NCBI RefSeq assembly: GCF_028283785.1
Contig: NZ_JAPWKB010000021.1
Location: 62,001-126,000 of the forward strand
Origin: Paraburkholderia sp.
GTDB taxonomy: Bacteria > Pseudomonadota > Gammaproteobacteria > Burkholderiales > Burkholderiaceae
Length of the DNA stretch: 64,000 bases
Reading direction: 5' to 3'
Under the pieces are notes generated by a model, which saw only the letters and a program-made list of their open reading frames with translations, searched no databases and was not told the origin of the DNA. Below are positions 57,879-64,000 of the stretch, one piece after another. A program made the position numbers and the translations under genes. How positions within the stretch are numbered: the first letter of the stretch is position 1; each line of letters begins with the position of its first letter.

Positions 57879-59171
57879 ATGTCAAAGCCACTCAGTGAAA
57901 TCGAGCCACGCCCTTCGAATGCGAGCCACTTCAGCGTGCTGATTGTCGGCGGCGGACAGGCGGGTCTGTCCGTCAGCTACTTTCTTCAGCAAGCGAATAT
58001 CGATCATCTGGTCGTCGAAAAAGAGACCGTGACGCATACGTGGCGCAACCAGCGATGGGACGCGTTTTGTCTCGTGACACCGAACTGGCAATGCGCGTTG
58101 CCGGGGTATCCGTATCGCGGCGACGATCCGCACGGCTTTATGAAGAAGGACGAAATCATCGCGTATCTGGACGGCTTTATTGCCAGCGTCAACGCGCCGG
58201 TGATCGAGCATGCTTCGGTGGAACGGGTCACGCGCCGGATCGACGGCGTGTACACCGTCAAAACCACGCAAGGCGAATTTACCGCCGATCAGATCGTGGT
58301 CGCGTCGGGCGGCTATCACACGCCGATCGTGCCGCGGATGGCCGAGCGCCTGCCTGCGCGCATCGTGCAGCTTCAGTCGTCCGAATACCGCAATGCGGCC
58401 GCGTTGCCCGCAGGCGCGGTGCTCGTGGTCGGCTCGGGGCAATCGGGCGCACAGATCGCGGAAGACCTGCATCTGGCGGGCAAGAAAGTGTTTCTCGCGG
58501 TGGGGCAGGCGCCGCGTTGCGCACGCTTCTATCGCGGCCGTGACGTCGTGGATTGGCTCGCCGATATGCGCTACTACGATATGTCCGTCGACGAACATCC
58601 GTTGCGCGAAGGCGTACGTGACAACACCAATCACTACGTCACCGGTCGCGACGGCGGACGGGATATCGACTTGCGCCGCTTTGCGCAGGAAGGCATGGAA
58701 CTGTTCGGCTCGCTCAGCGATTTGCGCGACGGCGCGCTCGTGTTCGCGCCGAATCTATCCGCGAATCTCGACGATGCCGACGACACCTACAACCGCATCA
58801 ACAGCAGCATCGACAGCTATATCGAACGGCAAGGGATCGATGCGCCGACCGGTGAAGCGTATGCGCCGGTATGGCAGCCGCAAGGCGAACGCACGTCGCT
58901 CGATCTCGACGCGAGCGGCATTACGTCGATCGTGTGGTGCATCGGTTTCCGGCCTGACTTCGGCTGGCTCGACGCGCCGGTTTTCAACGGACGCGGACAG
59001 CCCGTGCATCAGCGCGGCGTCACTGGCGTGCGCGGCGTGTACTTCGTCGGCTTGCCGTGGTTGCATACGTGGGGCTCGGGTCGCTTCTCGGGCATCGCAC
59101 GCGATGCGCAATACATCGTCGATGCGATCTGCGCGGCGCGCGACGTCGGCGCCGAAGCGCTGGCGGCCTAG
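57879..59171 (+). CDS. MSMEG_0569-family flavin-dependent oxidoreductase
   Basis: A 430-residue protein from ATG 57879 with AGGAAAG upstream. FAD motif G-G-G-Q-A-G-L (24-30), NAD(P)H motif G-S-G-Q-S-G (185-190). Highly characteristic blocks are W-D-A-F-C-L-V-T-P-N-W-Q-C, D-P-H-G-F-M, Y-R-G-R-D-V-V-D-W-L and N-H-Y-V-T-G-R-D-G-G-R-D-I-D-L-R-R-F, which I recognise as the MSMEG_0569 family, normally seen in Nit1-type nitrilase clusters. It likely hydroxylates or oxidises a small metabolite. Here its partner genes are a LnmK-like protein (gap of three bases) and a mutase, an uncommon context. Confidence 0.85.
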   Translation: MSKPLSEIEPRPSNASHFSVLIVGGGQAGLSVSYFLQQANIDHLVVEKETVTHTWRNQRWDAFCLVTPNWQCALPGYPYRGDDPHGFMKKDEIIAYLDGFIASVNAPVIEHASVERVTRRIDGVYTVKTTQGEFTADQIVVASGGYHTPIVPRMAERLPARIVQLQSSEYRNAAALPAGAVLVVGSGQSGAQIAEDLHLAGKKVFLAVGQAPRCARFYRGRDVVDWLADMRYYDMSVDEHPLREGVRDNTNHYVTGRDGGRDIDLRRFAQEGMELFGSLSDLRDGALVFAPNLSANLDDADDTYNRINSSIDSYIERQGIDAPTGEAYAPVWQPQGERTSLDLDASGITSIVWCIGFRPDFGWLDAPVFNGRGQPVHQRGVTGVRGVYFVGLPWLHTWGSGRFSGIARDAQYIVDAICAARDVGAEALAA

Positions 59172-59174
59172 CCG

Positions 59175-60017
59175 ATGCAGCAATCCACGGGGCATTATCG
59201 TGCGGGCATGCCGCATCTGAGTTTGACGGGACTGTCGGAAAACTGGCTGCTGAAAGAATGCGGTCACCGTCACTGGGAAGCGCTCGCCGCCGATACGGCG
59301 CGTCGCGTGCCGGACTTTATCGCGGATGACGGACGGCGCTCGTATGCCGCATTCACCGCGCTGAGTTTGCGCGGAGCGGCGCTGGACGGTATCGACGAAA
59401 ACGACACGTTCGATATCGACACCACGTTGTGCCGGGTGGGGCCGGTGCGTCATTTCAGTACGCATCGTATTGCCGGTTCGCAGCACACGGTCGCGACGCT
59501 GAGCATGATGTCCACCTTCGTCAATCGTGTCGAGGCGGGCAACAACCGGTCGGTGGTGCGCGCGGCGTTCAAGGCGCTCGCGGGCGATATCGTGCCGCTG
59601 CCGGCGGATGCCGTGACGATGAGCGAAGCGGGCAAGCGTATCCGCAATGGCGACCTGCGCGACATCGTGGATATGGCGGACATCGCGCGCGACGCATCCG
59701 GCAACGGTCCGGCCGTCACGTTCACCCCTTGTCCGAACAACGATTTCAACGGCGCGGATTTTCTGTACTTCGCGAGCTTTGCCGCGTATGTCGATCGTGC
59801 GGAATGGCAGGTTCACCGCTTTCTCAATCCGCCGCTTACCGCGCGCCGCGACATGTTTTTTCACGGCAATATCAACGTCGGCGACTCGCTCGATGTGCGC
59901 TTCTCCGCGCACGCGGTGAATGACGAGGCACTGGTTCATTGGTGCGAAATATCACGCGCGAGCGACGGCCGGAAAATTGCCGACGTCGTGACGAAAAAGC
60001 GCTGGAGACGCGAATGA
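59175..60017 (+). CDS. Pnap_2097/LnmK-type double-hotdog biosynthetic protein
   Basis: A 280-residue protein. Its N-terminal G-L-S-E-N-W-L-L-K-E-C-G-H-R-H-W is the signature of the Pnap_2097 family, related to LnmK of leinamycin biosynthesis. LnmK is a double hotdog that decarboxylates methylmalonyl-CoA and transfers propionyl to a carrier protein. Tyr57 in G-R-R-S-Y-A-A-F may match the LnmK catalytic Tyr (recalled, not checked). Another block is T-F-T-P-C-P-N-N-D-F-N-G-A-D-F-L-Y-F-A-S-F. The directly overlapping methylmalonyl-CoA mutase gene would supply or remove exactly the LnmK substrate. Confidence 0.75.
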   Translation: MQQSTGHYRAGMPHLSLTGLSENWLLKECGHRHWEALAADTARRVPDFIADDGRRSYAAFTALSLRGAALDGIDENDTFDIDTTLCRVGPVRHFSTHRIAGSQHTVATLSMMSTFVNRVEAGNNRSVVRAAFKALAGDIVPLPADAVTMSEAGKRIRNGDLRDIVDMADIARDASGNGPAVTFTPCPNNDFNGADFLYFASFAAYVDRAEWQVHRFLNPPLTARRDMFFHGNINVGDSLDVRFSAHAVNDEALVHWCEISRASDGRKIADVVTKKRWRRE

Positions 60018-62107
60018 ACGGCAAACAAAAGTCGCGAACGATACCGCTCAAACCTCTCTATACCCGGGACGATCTTGGCGGCATCGCGCATCTCGACAGC
60101 ATGCCCGGCGAAGCGCCGTTCGTGCGTGGTCCATATGCGTCGATGTACACGGAAAAGCCGTGGACGATCCGGCAATACACGGGCTACGCCGATGCAACGG
60201 ATTCCAATCTCGCGTTTCGCACGGCACTGGACAACGGCGCGCAGGGCTTGTCGGTTGCGTTCGATTTGCCGACGCAGCGCGGCTACGATTCCACCGACGA
60301 AGCGGCCCATGCCGACGTCGGCATGGCGGGCGTCGCAATCGACACGGCCGACGATATGGCGCGGCTGTTCGACGGCATTCCGCTCGACCGCGTGTCGGTT
60401 TCGATGACGATGAACGGCGCGGTGTTGCCGGTGCTCGCGGCGTTTATCGTGGCGGCGCAGGAAAGCGGCGTCGCGGCGGACACACTCAGCGGCACCATCC
60501 AGAACGACATTCTGAAAGAGTACGTGGTCCGCAATACGTGGATCTACGCGCCGGAACCGTCGATGCGTATCGTCGCGGATGTCGCCGGTTATCTGGCCGA
60601 ACAGATGCCGCGTTTCAATGCGTTGTCGGTGTCCGGCTATCACTTTCAGGAAGCGGGCGCCGATCCGGTGCTCGAACTTGCGCTGAGCGTTGCGAATGCG
60701 CGCGCGTATGTGACGACGCTCTGCGAGCGCGGTCGAACGGTCGATCAGGTGTGCGCGCAAATCAGTTTCTTCTTTGGCGTCGGCACGGATTTCTTCGTCG
60801 AAATCGCGAAACTGCGGGCGGCGCGCATCGTGTGGGCGCGTATCGCCGGTGAACTGGGCGCGGTCACGGCCAAAGCCGTCGCGTTGAGAATGCACTGCCA
60901 GACGTCGGGATGGTCGCTGGGCGCGAAGACGCCGCACAACAATATCGTGCGCACCGCGATCGAGGCGTTGGCGGCGGTGTTCGGCGGCACGCAATCCTTG
61001 CATACCAACGCATACGACGAGGCGCTTGCATTGCCGGACGCATCGTCCGCGCGACTCGCGCGCGACACGCAACTGATCCTCCAGCACGAAATGGGCGTCT
61101 GCGATGTCGTCGATCCGTGGGCGGGGTCGTACATGATGGAATCGTTGACCGCCGATATCGTCGCGCGCACGGAAGCGCTGATCGCGGAGATCGACGCGCA
61201 AGGCGGCGTATTGGCCGTCGTCGAATCCGGTTGGGCACAACGGCGCATCCGCGAGTGCGCGGCGACGACCCAGGCGCAGATCGATTCGGGAAAGCGCAAG
61301 ATCGTCGGCGAGAACTGCTTTGAAGATCAGACTTCCGATGCGCCGTCGACGTGTCGCGAAGTGGACAACGCGCACGTTCGCGCGCTTCAGGCGGGTCGTC
61401 TCGACGATGTGCGTCGCCGCCGAAACGGCACCGCCGTGGTCGCGAGTCTCGAACGGCTGACGGCGTGCGCGCGAAGCGGCGAAGGCAATCTTCTCGCGGC
61501 GACGATCGACTGCATCCGTTTGCGTGCGACGGTCGGCGAATGCACGCAGGCGCTGGAAGTCGTATGGCCACGGTATGTGCCGCCTTCGACGCGCGGCGCG
61601 GGCCAATACGGCGACGCGCGACATGGCGACCGTGCATGGCGCGATGCGTGCGACGCGCTCGAACTGCTCGCACGTGAACTCGGTCGCCGGCCGCGCATTC
61701 ACATCGCGAAGCTCGGACTGGATGGCCACGATCGCGGCGCGAAAGTCGTCGCGACTGCATTGGCCGATGCCGGTTTCGACGTCACCGAAGGGCAGCTGTT
61801 CGAGTCCGTCGCGACGACGGTGACGTCGGCGGTGGCACGGCAAGCGGACGTGATCGGCATATCGACGCTGGCGGGCGGGCATCTATCGCTGGTGCCGCAG
61901 TTGCTTGCCGAACTGGACGCGTGCGATGCGCGCATCGGCGTGATTGTCGGCGGCATCGTTCCGGCGTCGCATGTTCCGGTCTTGCTGGATCGCGGCGTGG
62001 CGCATGTGTTCGGTCCTGGCACACGGATCGAAACGGTGGTTCACGCGCTGACGGCGCTGATACGTGAGCAGCACCTGTTACGAAGTGTGGCCGTCGAAGC
62101 CGTGTGA
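60014..62107 (+). CDS. Methylmalonyl-CoA mutase, single-chain B12-dependent
   Basis: A 697-residue enzyme. ATG 60014 overlaps the previous stop. Substrate barrel markers: Tyr55 (T-I-R-Q-Y), Arg185 (P-S-M-R-I) and His210 (S-G-Y-H-F-Q), which match the Tyr, Arg and His of methylmalonyl-CoA mutase and favour a carboxylated acyl-CoA over isobutyryl-CoA. The C-terminal B12 domain has D570-G-H572-D-R-G-A-K with His572 as lower cobalt ligand, then I-S-T-L-A-G-G-H and G-P-G-T. It interconverts succinyl-CoA and methylmalonyl-CoA. It is slightly shorter than typical (about 715). No mutase chaperone (MeaB) or epimerase gene is nearby. Confidence 0.9.
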   Translation: MNGKQKSRTIPLKPLYTRDDLGGIAHLDSMPGEAPFVRGPYASMYTEKPWTIRQYTGYADATDSNLAFRTALDNGAQGLSVAFDLPTQRGYDSTDEAAHADVGMAGVAIDTADDMARLFDGIPLDRVSVSMTMNGAVLPVLAAFIVAAQESGVAADTLSGTIQNDILKEYVVRNTWIYAPEPSMRIVADVAGYLAEQMPRFNALSVSGYHFQEAGADPVLELALSVANARAYVTTLCERGRTVDQVCAQISFFFGVGTDFFVEIAKLRAARIVWARIAGELGAVTAKAVALRMHCQTSGWSLGAKTPHNNIVRTAIEALAAVFGGTQSLHTNAYDEALALPDASSARLARDTQLILQHEMGVCDVVDPWAGSYMMESLTADIVARTEALIAEIDAQGGVLAVVESGWAQRRIRECAATTQAQIDSGKRKIVGENCFEDQTSDAPSTCREVDNAHVRALQAGRLDDVRRRRNGTAVVASLERLTACARSGEGNLLAATIDCIRLRATVGECTQALEVVWPRYVPPSTRGAGQYGDARHGDRAWRDACDALELLARELGRRPRIHIAKLGLDGHDRGAKVVATALADAGFDVTEGQLFESVATTVTSAVARQADVIGISTLAGGHLSLVPQLLAELDACDARIGVIVGGIVPASHVPVLLDRGVAHVFGPGTRIETVVHALTALIREQHLLRSVAVEAV

Positions 62108-62131
62108 ATGCCTGTGGTATGTCCCGGCCGC

Positions 62132-62824
62132 TCACCACGGCACGACTCTTCCGAGGTAATCCAGGTAATGCAACCCTGAGCGTCCTTCGTAAGCGTCGAT
62201 GGTGTTCAACAGGTTCGGGATGCTGTCGTCGATACTCAAACGCGCGCCGGGACCGCCCATGTCGGTGCGTACCCAACCCGGCGCCATCAGCAATAGCGTG
62301 CGGGGATCGTCGGCGTGACGGGCCGCAAAACTGCGCATGAACATGTTCAACGCGGCCTTGCTGCCGCGATAGACCTCGTAATTGCCATTGACGTTGTTCG
62401 TGACGCTGCCCTGTCCGGACGACATCACGCCAATCGTTCCGCTGGGTTTGACCAGGTCCTGAAACGCCTCGACAACTCGCATCGGGCTGAGGGAATTCGT
62501 CACCATCACGCGGATAAATTCGTCGGTCGATACGTCGGCGATGGTTTCGCGATCGTCGTTCTTGACGCCCGCATTGACGAACAGCAGGTCCAGCTTCCGG
62601 TCCGCCAGCCGCGTGCGTAACGCCGCGACCTGGTCGGGCAGCGTGATATCGACCGTCTCTATCTCCAGTGCGCCGTCCAGCTGGCGGAGCCTGTCCGTGG
62701 ACGCCGCCCGTCCGGTGGCGATCACGCGCCAGCCGCGTTTGAGATATGCGTCGGTCATCGCCAGGCCGAGACCGCGAGATGCGCCGATCAGCAGGACGGT
62801 TTTTTGTGAAGTCGAGGTTTGCAT
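62132..62824 (-). CDS. Short-chain dehydrogenase
   Basis: A 230-residue SDR from ATG 62824 (M-Q-T-S-T-S-Q-K); the longer frame from 62956 has no conserved extension. G-A-S-R-G-L-G at 14-20, N-A-G near 91, and Y-R-G-S-K as Tyr and Lys of the active site, after S-S-G. D-I-T-L-P-D and M-G-G-P-G-A mark a subfamily close to the C-factor or csgA-like SDRs. It is divergent from the LysR gene 170 bases away, the usual arrangement for a LysR-controlled oxidoreductase. Confidence 0.87.
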   Translation of the reverse strand: MQTSTSQKTVLLIGASRGLGLAMTDAYLKRGWRVIATGRAASTDRLRQLDGALEIETVDITLPDQVAALRTRLADRKLDLLFVNAGVKNDDRETIADVSTDEFIRVMVTNSLSPMRVVEAFQDLVKPSGTIGVMSSGQGSVTNNVNGNYEVYRGSKAALNMFMRSFAARHADDPRTLLLMAPGWVRTDMGGPGARLSIDDSIPNLLNTIDAYEGRSGLHYLDYLGRVVPW

Positions 62825-62994
62825 GGGATCTGTTCCGATAAATGACGCAGCGAACGCAGCGTGGAAATAACGCGCGTGATGAGCGGGACGGTCCAGGCAA
62901 TATAGCCACGCGTGGGACAGGGCGGAAGACGCCGCCGCTGCATTGATAACCTGCACCGGACGCCTCGTCCCGATTGGCGATGTTAGGATCGGGC

Positions 62995-63942
62995 ATGTCC
63001 GAACCCGATCTGAATCTGCTGATTGCGCTGGATACGCTGCTTGCCGATGGAAGCGTGGCGGGCGCTGCGCGTCGACTGGGGCTGAGTGCGTCGGCGATGA
63101 GCCGAACGCTGACCCGGCTGCGTGCCGCGACCGGCGACCCGTTGCTGGTGCGCGCCGGACGCAATATGGTCCTGACGCCCTATGCCGAAGCTATCCGTGA
63201 GCGCACTCACACCGCGGTTCATGACGCGCGCGCCGTGCTTCGACCTTCCGGCACGGAGCCCGATTTCCCGACGTTGCGCCGAAGCTTCACGATTCGCGCG
63301 AACGACGGCTTTGTCGAAGCATTCGGCGCGTCGCTGATCGCGGCGGCAACCGAGGTGGCACCGCACGTCCGTTTGCGTTTCGCGCCGAAACTGGAGAAAA
63401 CCGCCACGCATCTGCGAGACGGATCGGCGGATCTGGAAATTGGCGTGGCGTCGGAAATGGGCCCGGAGGTGCGCCTTCAGTTGCTGTTCCGGGACCGGTT
63501 CGTCGGGGTGGTCAGAAAGGGCCATCCGCTGGAACGCGACGGCGCTGTCACCGCTGAACGCTACGTTGCGTTCGGCCATGTCGTCGCGTCGCGACGGGAA
63601 CGCGCGAGCGGGCCGGTCGATGAAGCGTTGGCGGCGTCAGGTCTCGAACGCACCATCGTCGCCGTGGTGCCGGGTTTTCCGGCCGCGCTCGCTATCGCGC
63701 GCGCGTCGGATCTGATCGCACTCGTGCCCGCATCGTTTCTGGGCCTTCATGCAACGCCGCAAGCCGACGACGCGTGCGTCACGACGTTCGCTTTCGAGCT
63801 CCCCGTGGCGACGGCGCAGATATCGGTCTCGCAGATGTGGCATCCGCGTCTGGAAGTGGACCCGGTGCATCGCTGGTTGCGGCAGCTGGTGCTGTCGGTG
63901 TGTCGTCGGCAGATGCCGCTTGGAACGTCCGTAGCAAGCTGA
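62995..63942 (+). CDS. LysR-family transcriptional regulator
   Basis: A 315-residue regulator, from ATG 62995 (M-S-E-P-D-L-N-L-L). Helix-turn-helix at about 21-42 (G-S-V-A-G-A-A-R-R-L-G-L-S-A-S-A-M-S-R-T-L), followed by R-L-R-A-A-T-G-D-P-L-L-V-R-A-G and a NodD/LinR-like effector domain. This R-x-x-T-G-D-P-L-L-V-R start is typical of a LysR subgroup that controls adjacent dehydrogenases. The divergent SDR is the obvious target. Confidence 0.9.
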   Translation: MSEPDLNLLIALDTLLADGSVAGAARRLGLSASAMSRTLTRLRAATGDPLLVRAGRNMVLTPYAEAIRERTHTAVHDARAVLRPSGTEPDFPTLRRSFTIRANDGFVEAFGASLIAAATEVAPHVRLRFAPKLEKTATHLRDGSADLEIGVASEMGPEVRLQLLFRDRFVGVVRKGHPLERDGAVTAERYVAFGHVVASRRERASGPVDEALAASGLERTIVAVVPGFPAALAIARASDLIALVPASFLGLHATPQADDACVTTFAFELPVATAQISVSQMWHPRLEVDPVHRWLRQLVLSVCRRQMPLGTSVAS

Positions 63943-64000
63943 CCGTCCAGAGCGAGGGCAATTAAAGCGTCCCGTCCGGCGCGCCATCCGCACCGCCTCC

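Noticed and set aside
1..64000. tRNA, rRNA, CRISPR arrays, prophage or intact transposase genes
   Set aside because: I looked for these by eye and found no tRNA T-arm pattern, spaced repeats, phage structural proteins or transposase motifs.

Overview
The window looks like a chromosomal segment of a Burkholderia-group betaproteobacterium (Paraburkholderia, Caballeronia or a close relative). The reasons are uniformly high GC with no obvious compositional island, three Burkholderiales-type trimeric porins with the mature start Q-[ST]-S-V-[AT]-L-Y-G, abundant LysR, IclR and AraC regulators, many CoA-linked catabolic genes, and dense ATGA or GTGA overlaps within operons. I see no rRNA, tRNA, CRISPR, prophage or intact insertion sequence.

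Region 1 (1-5325): the tail of a histidine kinase, then a leftward five-gene chemosensory-type operon. It encodes a CheA-like kinase with its own sensor half, a minimal methyl-accepting-type protein, two CheX-type phosphatases (one fused to a receiver that seems to lack its phosphoacceptor) and a CheY. No cheW, cheR or cheB is present. Upstream is a near-consensus FliA (sigma-28) promoter that points the other way.

Region 2 (5689-9133): rhlE and a large membrane protein with a lipase-like head, both leftward.

Region 3 (9561-28529): a nearly 19-kb uptake and acyl-CoA degradation cluster. It has an acyl-CoA synthetase, two paralogous substrate-binding proteins around an acyl-CoA dehydrogenase, LivHMGF, a reverse LysR, and then an SDR, CoA-transferase, thiolase, PaaK-like, LplA-like, crotonase, hydratase 2, citryl-CoA-lyase-like and nitronate monooxygenase series. 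Several of these enzymes appear to have substituted key residues, so the pathway is probably not textbook beta-oxidation.

Region 4 (28773-35402): a peptide-type ABC importer (substrate-binding protein, two permeases, fused double ATPase) facing a DszA/NtaA-type flavin monooxygenase.

Region 5 (35751-40633): porin, DHA2-type efflux pump with a divergent LysR, cupin and AraC regulator.

Region 6 (40793-42640): a compact bufA1-bufB-bufC (bufferin RiPP) operon.

Region 7 (42645-50998): an IclR regulon with a divergent MHS transporter, and cyclase, SDR, CRYL1-like dehydrogenase, AtoE, CatC-like, YciI-like and MDR genes, punctuated by intrinsic terminators. Two inverted 14-15 bp operator-like sites sit just downstream of a predicted promoter.

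Region 8 (51095-57541): two porins, a PQQ-dependent membrane dehydrogenase and a tartrate/D-malate dehydrogenase. A perfect LacI-type palindrome abuts an ideal -10 box before one porin.

Region 9 (57879-62107): a tight three-gene unit of an MSMEG_0569-family flavoprotein, a Pnap_2097/LnmK-like double-hotdog protein and a complete B12-dependent methylmalonyl-CoA mutase.

Region 10 (62132-63942): an SDR and a divergent LysR regulator.

The best candidates for poorly described biology are the region 9 trio, the PaaK-like/LplA-like pair in region 3, the CheW-less chemosensory operon and the bufferin operon. All functional assignments come from reading motifs by eye. No database search was run.
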